Program-made: the position numbers and the translations under genes
Notes under the pieces: model-generated
Database searches by the model: none
What the model was told of the DNA's origin: nothing
Seen by the model: the letters and a program-made list of their open reading frames with translations, nothing else
In this document: positions 45,901 to 52,035 of the stretch, one piece after another
How positions within the stretch are numbered: position 1 is the first letter of the stretch
How the letters are laid out: each line of letters begins with the position of its first letter
DNA from: Harmothoe impar
Lineage: Eukaryota; Annelida; Polychaeta; Phyllodocida; Polynoidae
DNA length: 64,000 bases
Reading direction: 5' to 3'
Assembly: GCA_947462335.1 (NCBI GenBank)
Contig: OX381709.1
Coordinates: 68,502,609 to 68,566,608, forward strand

Positions 45901-48091
45901 GTTTGGACAATTTTAATTTACCATAGCCTTGTCTTTATGATAGGTTGAGGCAGAGAGCAAAATAAAACAGCTAGCAGAGACCAACTCCAGATATAAGACA
46001 CAGATGGAATCCTCTCAACAACGAATAGCCGCAGTTGCGAGGGAAAAGCGTGAGAACGAAAGCAAAGTCATCAAACTTTCACAGGAGTTGGAAAAAAAGG
46101 TAACTATTATTTGATGCACTGTGAGTTCTCGCATAGGCCTATAACCTACGTCTTGCGTATTGACCATTCGTGACAAAGATTAGTGATAAAGGTTGAGATA
46201 TTAAACATTTAACAAATTTTAAATGACCCCACTCCCCTCCCAAATAGAAAAGAAATAATGCTGGTAATATCAAGATTAACAGATATTCTATTCTATTCCT
46301 TTGTAGACTAAGTTATCGACCGAGGTTCAGCGTAAGAACCGTGAGTTGGAGGCGGCACTGGCGCAGCTGGAGAAGACGGCCGAGCACCAGTTACTGCGGC
46401 TAGCCGAGCAGAGCGAGACCGCCATGGACACCGCCAACACACAGCTCCAACTCAGCACCGTCAAGCTCAACGAGTTCAACAAATTTGTAAAGGTAATTCA
46501 AAAGAACAACATATCTCTTCAATGTGAATGAAATATATTTTATTGAAAAAATATAATGATATTTACCCGGTACTGAGATTATTTGACAATAATGCTTCCG
46601 TAAATTTTTGCCTAAAGCCGGACTCTGAAAATTGCTTATTTAGTACTGTAGTATACTTATAAAAACGCACAAATACAGCATACCTCGACTGAGTGCAGAT
46701 CCTATATAAGCCGCACTGGCGATCTAACTCGCATACTGGCCGCAGCTTCTATGCGAGAATTTACGGTAGCAATGTTACTCTGGACTTATTTCCCCAGTGA
46801 GAGCTCTTAGGTAGCTGCTGGTTGAGGCCGCAAATACTTCCCCTATGATGGGTGTTATTTTACCGGTCTGATATAATAATGTCCTGTTGTTGCAGGTGCT
46901 GTCCCATGCTGTAGTTAACAGTGTTCAGCAGGCGCGGTCCCTGTACAAACAGCAGGAGCGTAAGGTGAAGGAGCCGGTGCCCCCCGCGCCCCGGGAGCAG
47001 ACCGACCCATCCCTAGCACAGGCACAGCGCGTGGCCGCAGACATTCTAAACCTGAGTCAGTCTGAGGTGGACGACCTGATGAGTGTTCGCGACAAGGACT
47101 CACCACGCAAACAGGTAGGGAGTGGTTTATAATGTACATGTATAACACTAACCTTAACCAAGCAAAGGCCACTAACAAAGTAAGAGGTCATCAATGAGCG
47201 CATCACAAGGTATTTTCTTAACTCGTCATACTTTTTAGTGGGTGGTGATAGGAAATCATTCTTTTGGGTGGCCTGATATGATGGCAAAACGTGATCCAAA
47301 ACCTCTTAATACAAGCTTAAAGGAAGAGAGAGAGGGTGAGGGGGACAATAACATATATGGATATATAAATATGATATGTTGAGGGGAAATGAGAAAAAAG
47401 CCATTTAGCATTGTATGATATTTGGTGAGTTGATTTAAGTTTATCATAAGGGCTTCCAGTATAAATTATTGTAATGTAAGATGTAGAGAGTTTCCTGTTC
47501 TCATATCGTGTTTTACATATTGTTGTACAAGGAGGAGGAAGAGCCGCGAGATGTAGACTCCAAGAAGGACAAGAAGTGGACCAAGAAGTGTGAGAAGATT
47601 CTCTCAAATAAAGTAAGTATATAATGATGATGTTGTAGTGACCAGGCTAGCCACTAGGGTGCAGCACCGCTCCCGAACATGCCGTTCAGCCTTCATATCT
47701 CAGTGGTAGAGCATCAGCTTCAAAATCATAGAGCGCAAACCCCGGTGAAGATTAAGACAATTCCTAACCACCACTCCATTATGTATTTAGTTGGAGATTG
47801 ATAGCAAGGCTGTGTACATATGATAGTATTTAACGATCCTAATAACATGAGTGCAGCACCAGTTAAAAAATATGTTCAATCCTTTGAATGTACCTTCCTT
47901 TGGGTGATGTAAACCATATACAACAAGTTGTGTATAGATATAGCAACTTCACGATTTACCGAATTGAATTTAGATCTAATAATCCTTTGTGTTTTATTTT
48001 ACAGAAAGAATTCTGCATGCCACTAGTGGAACTCTTCATGGAGAAGGTGGAGGAGAGAAGTAAACTTGCTGCCAAACTCAACTCCTTATAA
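18954..48091 (+). CDS. CNTLN: Centlein, centrosomal coiled-coil linker protein
   Basis: 33 coding exons: 18954-18984, 19335-19399, 33780-33868, 34090-34218, 34327-34411, 34651-34696, 35003-35106, 35456-35512, 35718-35815, 36194-36303, 36594-36646, 37170-37253, 37693-37791, 38127-38227, 38398-38692, 38952-39073, 39291-39419, 39782-39882, 40139-40352, 40801-40887, 42716-42779, 42931-43022, 43259-43370, 43639-43857, 44145-44276, 44478-44615, 45206-45303, 45619-45727, 45944-46099, 46307-46492, 46896-47114, 47532-47612, 48005-48091. Every junction is phase-consistent; the total is 3792 nt (1263 aa), a little shorter than the vertebrate protein. Family landmarks are ADKEFVWSLWKRLQVASPD (exon 3), SDAVWNELTYFK (exon 17), SIQTMANVFDDFDKEGWEEV (exon 22) and a C-terminal ADILNLSQSEVDDL region. 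Centlein sits at the proximal ends of centrioles and bridges C-Nap1 and CEP68 in centrosome cohesion. Nearly the whole protein is predicted coiled coil; exon 15 adds an Arg-Ser-rich segment. The first exon (MAYVGASASL) is chosen for its ATG, donor and matching phase 1; extra upstream exons are possible. Confidence 0.94.
19123..19230. mobile_element. Fragment of the ACGGTA-ended, GCGTATAAGCCGC MITE family
   Basis: It contains ATAAGCCGC words, GATAAGCCGCACTGG, CATACTAGCCGCGGCTTCT and the terminal ACTTTACGGTA. These match the fuller copies at 40519-40744 and 50861-51385. The left terminus is not recognisable. Confidence 0.6.
19507..19576 (+). repeat. Left member of an inverted repeat flanking the intron-2 mobile island
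   Basis: Positions 19507-19548 (ATTCTTCTTTGAGTACAGTA...) are the exact reverse complement of 33226-33267, 42 of 42 bases. Positions 19541-19576 (GGGTGACGTCACATCCGG core) are the reverse complement of 33519-33554 with one mismatch. The two sites are nearly 14 kb apart and bracket the minisatellite, the recombinase and the retrotransposon. They may be inverted terminal repeats of a DIRS-like element. Confidence 0.75.
20490..20915 (+). repeat. Four spaced copies of an ACCTTATGCC motif
   Basis: ACCTTATGCC(C/G)AAAA(A/T)TTC(C)TTG-like sequences recur near 20496, 20591, 20741 and 20889, each followed by a T/G-rich stretch. The spacing of about 95-150 bp suggests a decayed tandem repeat just upstream of the 27-bp array. 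Confidence 0.55.
20918..24336. repeat. 27-bp minisatellite, about 120 units
   Basis: A tandem array with a 27-bp period. The commonest unit contains GTTGCAGCTGTCAATCACG followed by TCGTAGAC. A diverged GC-rich block (GACGTGGCCGCTGGCGCTCG units) lies at about 21190-21360. Since 27 is a multiple of three, open frames persist on both strands (VVDVAAVNH on +, DSCNVYDVI on -), but each is repeatedly broken. Each unit holds two near-palindromes: CAGCTG (an E-box) inside TTG...CAA, and ACGTC-GTA-GACGT. It lies inside centlein intron 2 and abuts the recombinase fragment. Confidence 0.9.
24337..24749 (+). pseudogene. Tyrosine recombinase of DIRS/Ngaro type, N-terminal part of the core
   Basis: The sequence reads TVNAARCALSVLV, then GTHYWVCRAV, RYNKFWDIRLVFSMF, and VSDQRGQVIPALDLRNL, which carries the first catalytic arginine. 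It ends at GEPLKEL, where homology stops and the tail of the non-LTR element begins. Such recombinases integrate circular DNA copies of DIRS-order retrotransposons. No gag or RT/RNase H part is found upstream; instead the 27-bp array abuts the fragment. The remaining part is at 32419-32826. Confidence 0.85.
24747..24767 (-). repeat. Short TTGAAC tandem tail at the retrotransposon 3' end
   Basis: Read on the - strand there are three CTTGAA units at the junction between the element and the recombinase gene. Microsatellite-like 3' tails in place of poly(A) are characteristic of CR1/L2-group non-LTR elements. Confidence 0.7.
25492..25544. repeat. Two copies of GGCTGAGTCACCAGACC-like motif after the RT stop
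   Basis: TAGGCTGAGTGACCAGACCT starts at 25492. A weaker AAGGCTGATTGACCAGACC starts at 25525, just beyond the reverse-transcriptase stop. They match the two copies at 28707 and 28889 in the spacer before the endonuclease ORF. Confidence 0.75.
25554..27638 (-). CDS. Non-LTR reverse transcriptase (ORF2 C-terminal part)
   Basis: 694 codons. The reverse-transcriptase motifs appear in order: ISNWRPISLLPLPGRMLEK, YGFRPGLGTTDALFDF, FVDGSKAFDSVHH (motif A, Asp kept), GVPQGSSLGPLLFLLFIND and YMYADDIVLVA (motif C). A thumb and C-terminal region follow without RNase H, as in CR1/L2/Jockey-group elements. It copies element RNA at a nicked genomic target. The start methionine is only the first in frame: it is the continuation of the endonuclease ORF, cut off by a one-base shift. 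Confidence 0.95.
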   Translation of the reverse strand: MLYHDWSDFYKSKDPNAQWEELLGVTLKYLDEVCPVKIFKVKSRDVDWINPEIREAINDRRLAMIEFLSNGLAATLQRAKDLRSRVSVLIDESKTSQIDEAFNDHKDGHREFWNKISSLISPKDYGSRADFIHHTTNERVDDELVADYFNEFFSNIGCVMAEKMDFNILDNTAVIDVEVRQPCNPLVISMEVVEKLVNEININKSSGINGINASVLKDMLMVTVPHLLSIFRNSLNACVFPDGWAVSTVVPIPKAGNLSSISNWRPISLLPLPGRMLEKLVHAHILEHLRINNLLSKCQYGFRPGLGTTDALFDFANHIYSELDDDKFVSICFVDGSKAFDSVHHKLLLKKCKSLKLDEKTLFWLESYLSNRRQVSLLNNKRSSESKVSYGVPQGSSLGPLLFLLFINDFPEVTNECKVYMYADDIVLVASHESIVESEAMLQRDVAKTQAWCRANCITINAKKTQVMRVSRTRIEPNTPKMNIILGDVTLEEVGEYKYLGAIFDSGFTFKANTNKLIRTLCHKLCLLARIRKLLDEVKAILFYKTMILPFTDYASFLIDCTTNDLSAKVQRLQNRGLRICKFGRMYERCSATELHAHFNVKTLSQRRLTQLLCQMHKISSERGALLPAENRRTRGDSKIKFRLKRFKYTSLHKCPMWRGVWEWDGLDANTQKTLKKVQFKTLVSNKKHRLMLR
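27647..28402 (-). CDS. Non-LTR apurinic-type endonuclease (ORF2 N-terminal part)
   Basis: 251 codons. The exonuclease-endonuclease-phosphatase motifs are all present: YMNARSLAGK, FCISESWL, NIYRPPN, IWIGGDFNINY, RGTIIDNILSN and ISDHLPV. This domain nicks the target to prime reverse transcription. The last 11 or so residues after DSTFR are in the wrong frame. In the neighbouring frame the sequence continues directly into the reverse transcriptase, so a single-base indel near 27670-27690 splits ORF2. Confidence 0.93.
   Translation of the reverse strand: MGDEVPRGFKVVYMNARSLAGKLMDIKECFRNDADFFCISESWLNDNVDDVNVKWIGNQLFRTDRIANRSGGLVTYVNNEWAGYTDLLSEDTFVATDIEVQCLVVQRPMRRPKLICNIYRPPNTDHVKSFESLSGILDKVDSTKFDIWIGGDFNINYAHPDEVKCQALITLAQENGLNILIDKITRPNDGDSRGTIIDNILSNAQDIVYQQPLPVYISDHLPVLVVQKKGKIVMKDSTFRAGVIGHIVKLT
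28403..29027 (-). other. Spacer between the SGNH-like ORF and the endonuclease ORF
   Basis: About 620 bp without a long frame. It holds two exact copies of a 21-bp sequence containing GGCTGAGTCACCAGACCTA at 28707-28727 and 28889-28909. The unusual length and the repeated motif suggest a regulatory or translation-control region. Confidence 0.6.
29028..29825 (-). CDS. SGNH-hydrolase-like ORF of the retrotransposon
   Basis: 265 codons. The layout resembles SGNH/GDSL esterases carried by some CR1 and Ngaro retroelements: a YPTLVIGDECLAAV block in the position of GDS, QVYILAGIWDLV in the position of GxND, and STDGLTAGDTLRENMAVKIA in the position of the C-terminal DGxHP helix. The usual nucleophilic Ser and catalytic His appear replaced (GDE, DGLT), so activity is doubtful. 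It begins about 150 nt after the ORF1 stop. Assignment rests on block order, not on a database search. Confidence 0.6.
   Translation of the reverse strand: MENPSGLPHNWRGKTGWAIKGSFHTHTMLTPLKSMIDSVIFLLNFRYPTLVIGDECLAAVAPTLDDYIPVESVITLLDGKPIIEAFLKWFENPTNREHLPTRQVYILAGIWDLVLVHEEGGLTTGCATRAQSDVVKYKLIGGLQYILQAIKTVAPTLKVILCPITTIDLNTYNKAVNSVITCTDEQQTLLDMTVIKVNSLIQKLNKNRGLKTPRYDRNICHYQSRTKKWTTYHRQLSTDGLTAGDTLRENMAVKIATAISDNDID
29974..32163 (-). CDS. Retrotransposon ORF1: coiled coil, RNA-binding region and NADAR domain
   Basis: 729 codons. Residues 1-135 are Ser/Thr-rich and low in complexity. Residues about 140-320 form heptad coiled coil (EELEEKVSKEN, LKKINEERQQ). Residues about 357-465 resemble the L1 ORF1p RRM and C-terminal region (DRTLIIHGLRHQ, DVYSCRRIGR, ERPPVRITFTNLEAQQRVI). 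A basic linker precedes residues about 555-715, which match NADAR/YbiA (DUF1768): GELAPLSNFHYAPY, GVDYISVEQHFQYRKC, ISGMELKYTHN, TLIESTGDPYYAGG, LNKTGIFLMALREKL. ORF1 proteins package element RNA. NADAR proteins cleave N-glycosidic bonds of ADP-ribose-type substrates. The fusion is one uninterrupted reading frame. Confidence 0.9.
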   Translation of the reverse strand: MPGEEAKQQRKSKRYQSIPERVQPTRKITTRGTMEEQHTIMPMDLDSTIISDEESTENSTDLSANSPVTPHSLDSTVLSTGAVSPIIPGRHDSNAGKLDSPLTDNLQTPQKSTPKNVSKHLTSTNVEPGPNIEPATEQERYNNLTQLIQNIGQGHKEQINKVHDSIKGVEGKLDSRLNELEEKVSKENTEIRKLIQTDKLQVVKLEKETGQKLKILQGNLDFEKEERKFEIETLKGDLQTNMQQLVEAAVSEQLGQLLTEIGDLKKINEERQQTIDQLMAIDIGFQERDGKISRIEGDLESFKKTNSEQQITIDSIVAKQLTLDPPQGPHKNTPTTDPAPLPPTTISQAGKRYNFPSDDRTLIIHGLRHQPNESIERIVGSMFQETQIRLDESDVYSCRRIGRMLGERPPVRITFTNLEAQQRVISGRVDIRRRPRWSNIAIERFEDSATRRNKRLIKSIVETNKTTKLATIRQTSEGVIINQIFYPFDKLDSIPRQFFPGIKRKPRKIDLQEVDEARVITENVNNAEGTPPAQIGADDVTRGIPSKETARVRLTDCGLVFNGELAPLSNFHYAPYSLEGVDYISVEQHFQYRKCTELGATEAAAAVLRTSKPTRMKAIGDSIDVPDGCNWLSIADQTLISGMELKYTHNKAPRLELMNSHPHTLIESTGDPYYAGGFSNKHSIYDDKAKWEAHPKKGLNKTGIFLMALREKLVLNHGVHSNAPVDDNT
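32419..32826 (+). pseudogene. Tyrosine recombinase, C-terminal catalytic part
   Basis: The sequence resumes with LEPFHEEETLCVVCALKRY, then SLFLSFCKPF, KRWVLAVLSAAGVD, YRAHSTRGASTSAG (the HxxR box), LRHGSWKGAKTMAKHYNKPI (Trp and the nucleophilic Tyr) and a stop at 32824-32826. It continues the fragment ending near 24749; the retrotransposon lies between them. Catalytic residues are retained on both sides, so the recombinase was probably intact until the insertion. Confidence 0.87.
33226..33267 (-). repeat. Right member of the perfect 42-bp inverted repeat
   Basis: Exact reverse complement of 19507-19548. It starts 400 bp beyond the recombinase stop, where a DIRS-type right terminal repeat would be expected. 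Confidence 0.8.
33273..33638. repeat. Foldback: 88-bp inverted arms around a 190-bp loop
   Basis: 33273-33360 and 33551-33638 are near-perfect reverse complements (ATTAATCGAATACTTACC... and ...GGTAAGTATTCGATTAAT). Each arm contains a diverged version of the 42-bp repeat (GAGATACAGATAAACAT, TCTGCTGAGTACACAGG). A further inverted match to 19541-19576 lies at 33519-33554. Together they form a complex cluster of terminal-repeat-like sequences. Confidence 0.8.
34805..34931. mobile_element. Decayed copy of the ACGGTA/GCGTATAAGCCGC MITE family
   Basis: It shows ATATAATCCGCATCTGCGG, GATAAACCGCGGAC and the right end TACGCGAGGTTTTACAGTA. The left end is eroded. It lies in a centlein intron. Confidence 0.5.
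35176..35392. mobile_element. MITE of the TAACGTAAATTCC / GGAATTAACGGTA type
   Basis: The element is 217 bp with imperfect inverted ends and mirrored CTACCCG / CGGGTAG words. It includes CTTGCGTATAACC, relating it to the GCGTATAAGCCGC family. It lies in a centlein intron. Confidence 0.6.
35668..35683. repeat. Poly(C) run of about 16
   Basis: C homopolymer in a centlein intron, not in a coding exon. Confidence 0.85.
38398..38692 (+). other. CNTLN: Centlein exon 15 with Arg-Ser-rich coding repeat
   Basis: The longest centlein exon. It encodes SPSRRRRSRSRSPESRSRDR, followed by tandem EGRSRGRSS and EGRSRGRSA units specified by a 27-bp DNA repeat, before returning to coiled coil (CEKRLEDCRTLLKHR). 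It is much richer in Arg and Ser than the rest of the protein, so it is likely a disordered, phosphorylatable spacer. Confidence 0.85.
39625..39720. repeat. Hairpin with CATGATGCA arms
   Basis: CATGATGCATGGATGCAG at the left is mirrored by CTGCATTGGTGCATCATG at the right, around GCGATCGC. It belongs to a dispersed set of GATGCATGRATGCAG-like sequences also seen near 2611-2675, 54225, 61815 and 63250. Confidence 0.55.
40519..40744. mobile_element. MITE, full copy of the ACGGTA/GCGTATAAGCCGC family
   Basis: The element is 226 bp. TACCGTAAACCCTCGCGTAT at the left is mirrored by TATACACGAGGTTTTACGGTA at the right. ATAAGCCGCAC words recur inside, and CTGTGGTATACATCTAAAAA marks the middle. It lies in a centlein intron. 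Confidence 0.75.
44620..45055. repeat. 28-31 bp minisatellite in a centlein intron
   Basis: About 15 units of GTAAACCACCCATAGTGTAG followed by ACCCCCAT or ACCCCACACAT. The open frames it gives on the - strand (GLHYGWFT repeats) are side effects of the repeat. It starts directly after the exon ending at 44615. Confidence 0.9.
46597..46768. mobile_element. MITE copy, ACGGTA/GCGTATAAGCCGC family
   Basis: TTCCGTAAATTTTTG at the left pairs with CGAGAATTTACGGTA at the right. Internal TATAAGCCGCACTGGCGATC matches the copies at 40519 and 50861. It lies in a centlein intron. Confidence 0.65.
47640..47780 (+). repeat. Possible tRNA-derived SINE head
   Basis: TATCTCAGTGGTAGAGCATC (about 47697) is a good RNA polymerase III A-box-like tRNA D-arm sequence. 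About 30 bp downstream, GCGCAAACCCCGG resembles an eroded B box. It does not fold as a full tRNA. Confidence 0.35.
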
Positions 48092-48460
48092 TCTATTTAT
48101 TCCGAATGTGACTCATCTGTGATACATCAAAAGTCTCCCTCAGTTATTGGAAAATTGCTGAAGTTCCTGAAGTTTTAACAGATTTAATCTAAAATTGAAA
48201 TATTTTATATCTAGTTACGGGAATATATCATTACTTGTCCGTCCTACTATATCATCCTTCATCCATCATTGTGTAGAATCTGTAGATAATGTAACCAGTA
48301 AGAGCCTTGTGTACATAAGTTATTTTAATGGCTCTGTTTTGCATGTAGTTTATAATATCACTAATAAAGATATTGTGAAAAATGTATTGGTATGCTGTTT
48401 ATTTCATTCCCCATAAAGTACATATAATGTGTATAAATAAAGTTATCTGTGAATAGATCA
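48092..48460 (+). other. CNTLN: Centlein 3' UTR
   Basis: Sequence after the TAA stop with poly(A) signals AATAAA at 48363-48368 and 48436-48441. The transcript most likely ends near 48390 or 48460. Confidence 0.6.
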
Positions 48461-49800
48461 TCGCGGATAATATGGAATACTGATATTATGAGCTGTAGCG
48501 CCCGGGGTACTATTGTTTATCAAATACAACCGAAAAGACTTTAAATGACTATTCAGGAGTAAGGCCATTTCATGTTGAGAACTAAGATTGCGGGATTCGT
48601 ACCGCAAACCCTTTGGGCGGTCAAAAGAAAGAGAAAAAAAAAGTGTCCTACACAACCCCTGGTTATCGACTTTTTCTGGCGACCAGAGGCAAAAGAAGTG
48701 GTCACCCCCCTTTTTTTTGGCCAATGCGAACAAATATTTTTGGCAGCAGATCTGTAATTCTAGTTATCAGAATAAAACGGCACACTGAAACAATAGTGCT
48801 CAATGCGATCCTCTAATGGCATAACGAGAGATAACAAAAAAGTATCTGAAATGGTGTGTGTCAAATTTAAGGCACACTGCCTAGGGTAGTATCATACTGT
48901 CATGTGTCGAGTCTTCGTTAAGTGTTCAACTATCATTGCTCCACCCCCTTGGTGGAACGTAGCCTTCATATCATAAAGGGGCTCCTCTAAAGGGATTCCT
49001 ACATCTCCAGTGCGGTCAGTAATTTGGCATGAGTTCTAAATTGTCAATAGCCCAGAATTTCCTCATCGTCCTCTCCTCCTCTAGTCCCCCACATCTCTTC
49101 TTGTTGGATTTCCTCATTAATCAAAGTTCTTTTTATTTTGGCATAGGCTCTAAATGCCGTTGTATGCCTGTCTGAACCCTCTAGGGTTCGGGCTTTAAAA
49201 TGTAACAACAACAACACTGCTTAGGGACCTGCAATGAACAATACAGACCCTAGATTGTGGAGGAGCTATACTTGGTTATACCATAGAGATCTCTCTGGTT
49301 ATACAAAATACAGATAATTAGTGAACAATTGGACCGACCTAGACAGCCCTCCCTCTGCAAGTCTGTGTGAATATAAATGTCAGGCAGATGGTTTCCTAGA
49401 TATTCCCAGGAGTGTTTTATCATTGACTAAGATGCATTGACTGTGTCTATTGTGAATAAGACATCCTTCAATGCAAGCAAGCCGGACCTCACTAAAATAG
49501 ATCTCCCCATTTTAGTCACGACGATGGTCACGCCCTGGTAAATGTGTGTCATTATACACGTCTAAATAGGTCTCACCCCCCCCCCCTCTCCAACATACCC
49601 CCTCCCCAATTACCCCTACCCCAACATACCCCACCCCACCTCCATCCCCGTCACCATGTCTACCTGTGGGACGCAGTGTTAGTGTGTCACACTGTACCTA
49701 TATTCTGCACAGTAAAGGAAACTAAAACAGGAAGCGTTAGCAGTCTAAACCTTTTTCTCACACATACTACACTGTATAGTATACGTTTACCTAAAAGGAT
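48461..49800. other. Intergenic, no gene seen
   Basis: AT-rich sequence with a (C)n/ACCCC-rich patch at about 49576-49650. There are short overlapping frames at 48572-48816 but no convincing protein. Confidence 0.5.
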
Positions 49801-49814
49801 CCAACTGCAGGTTG

Positions 49815-49861
49815 TGCCCACTGAGGACAGAGGAGAGGTGTCATTTCTACAGCTGAGTGAG
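49815..49861 (+). other. 5' non-coding exon of the first deacetylase-like gene
   Basis: GAGAGGTGTCATTTCTACAG, CTGAGTGAG and then donor GTAAGG at 49862. The second paralogue has an almost identical segment ending at 57236 (GAGAGGTGTCATTTCTCCAG) with donor GTAAGT, so both genes keep a conserved leader exon. The 5' boundary is uncertain. Confidence 0.55.
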
Positions 49862-50646
49862 GTAAGGTCGTGTTCAGTGTTTGGGGGGTACAAGGATACA
49901 GGTACAGAGATGTCAATGTTAACTATGTGTCCCTAGCTGAACTTTGTGTTATTAATAATCGGGATCTTGTATCTAATCTTATAGATTGAGTCATGACAGA
50001 GGCGGGGTTAGAACAGGTTTCATCTAATAATATACATGCATGCTTATAGTTATACCTATTTTGTGACATCCAGCAACATTTACAATAATCCTAGTGAAAA
50101 CTAGCAATTACCCGAATGCCAAAAAAGAGAGTATGTTTCGTATTCAGCAAAACATCGCCTGCATCACCTACTTTAAAGATATTTTCATATTTTTAAGATG
50201 AAAAAAAAAACCAGCACTTTTAGACAGTTGCTGGAGTGTTTGTCTTTGTTCATGGGGTATACTTAAATTTTGGAGTTTGATGACCATATCCTCTGCAAAA
50301 TACCTTTTCATTCATTTTTTCATGTTGGAGGTGGAGTTTATATTACATTTGCGTCCATTAGTGTACATGTCACTCCTGAAGACAGTATTCTACATCAATA
50401 TAATCAATCAATTCAAACTTTTATTTCAGACTCAGTTGTACGAAAGGTCCATAGTAAACAAAACACACATACATGTTATACAAGTACAAAAATACAGTTA
50501 TGTGATATTAAAGTGTACATAAAGATCTCAATACCAGCACCTCCAGATATTTGAAGTGTACATGTACTGGGTATCACTTGTAGGATCTACCATGTTTTTG
50601 ATTAACTTATTTTTTTAACCTGTCAGTCGACATACAAAGCTGTAAA

Positions 50647-51640
50647 TCAATCTTCTAATGGTAGCACCACATGTTGGAAGACCACAAACAGCAAAGGTTT
50701 CCCCCAGTCTAGCATATCTTGGTATTCCAAGAAACATTCGGACGGCATCGTTGTATGCCACCGCATCGAAGCCCAGTTAAATTTGCACCATAACTGGGCT
50801 GTATATAAAGGTGTACAGTAGGCCCTAAACAAATGAATCTTTACCTCCACACTGCACATATACCGTAAAACCTAGCGTATAAGCCTAACTCGCGTATAAG
50901 CCGCACCCCCTCCCTTCCACTCTGTTGTACTGTGTGAGCTGCCATAGGTGAGGGTGACTGAGGTTGAGAGTCCTGCCCGGCATTCACACACAGCTTTCCC
51001 ACTGCTCCCTGCTTCTACAGCAGTGTTTAGGCGGGGGTGAAGAGGGGGGGGCAGTGGAGAAGGTGTCCATGAGGAGAATTGACAGCTTTCTTAACCCCCC
51101 ACCCCCCTCCCCATCCGCACCTAGAGTCGTGTAGTTGGCGGTGGTCTGCATTGTCTTAAGACTGAGGTGCAAAGATAAAGCATTGACACTGCCCACTCAG
51201 ACCTTAGTCCCCCCTCCTCCCAGTAGTCTCTGTAGCTCCCAGGGTCAATTCTATGGTGACCTTGGAAATTATGCTTCGGAAAAACTCGCGTATAAGCCGC
51301 ATCCCGAATTTGAAGCAATCCTATAAGCCGCACTGGCGATCTGACTCACATACTAGCCGCGGCTTCTACGCGAGGTTTTACGGTAGAACTTTTTTACAAG
51401 CATATTGCCTTGAGTAATATGGCCAAGGTATTTGACCTCTTCACATTCTGTGAGTGTCGTGTCATTTAGAGTGAAAGCAGGCACTCTCGTTAGTTTATCT
51501 ACAGGTGAGCGAACTATCATCAACGCACTCTTCAGTGGATTATATTTCATGTCATTATCTATACCATACCGGCCACAGGCCTCCAACACTGTTGTCAGTC
51601 CACGGCTAGCAGGAGTAAATATCACCAAGTCATCCGCATA
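50647..51640 (-). pseudogene. Non-LTR reverse-transcriptase fragment, split by a MITE
   Basis: On the - strand 51640-51386 encodes KYADDLVIFTPASRG, YGIDNDMKYNPLKSALM and EEVKYLGHITQGNML. After a MITE, 50860-50647 continues with MCSVEVKIHLFRAYCTPLY and LWCKFNWA. Both parts belong to one aquatic-animal non-LTR RT family, unlike the element in centlein. No other RT motifs remain. It lies in intron 1 of the first deacetylase-like gene. Confidence 0.8.
50861..51385. mobile_element. Large copy of the ACGGTA/GCGTATAAGCCGC MITE, inserted in an RT fragment
   Basis: The ends are TACCGTAAAACCTAGCGTAT and ACGCGAGGTTTTACGGTA; TA flanks fit a TA target. At 525 bp it is about twice the usual size, with about 300 bp of extra G/C-rich sequence between two GCGTATAAGCCGCA blocks. 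It interrupts the RT pseudogene exactly between two normally adjacent segments. Confidence 0.8.
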
Positions 51641-51782
51641 CTTATGTGATTAACAATATTTGGTCCATTCATACAACCTGTATTACAAGAGGATGTGAGC
51701 TAAAGAGGTTCTTTCCTCATGACGCTTTACACATGTAACTTTTTAGATGGTTTCAATGTGAGTGTTTTATCCCCCATTTCAG

Positions 51783-52002
51783 ACACCTGAGAAGCTCTGC
51801 CTACAACCAGAGGATGGGGATGCTGGTTCTGTTGCTGGTTGGTGTCTCATCACTGTTACATGTACTACAGGTGGACGGTCAGCCTAACCCAGCATGTGGC
51901 ACAGAGGCCTGCAGCCTACCTGACTGCTTCTGTCCAACTCACAGGTAGGGAACATACAGCATTCCCATGTGTGGGCCAGAGTTTTGGAGGGAGGGAGGGA
52001 GG

Positions 52003-52035
<33 letters not shown>

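Noticed and set aside
47690..47760. Functional tRNA gene
   Set aside because: A-box-like sequence only; acceptor stem and B box cannot be formed.
48572..48816. Overlapping 60-codon ORFs after centlein as a small gene
   Set aside because: Three frames open over the same A/G-rich stretch, with no homology or splice signals.
49544..49936. 130-codon ORF as a first coding exon of the deacetylase-like gene
   Set aside because: Proline/histidine low-complexity start from a C-rich repeat; the signal peptide is encoded downstream at 51814, and only the end overlaps the non-coding leader.
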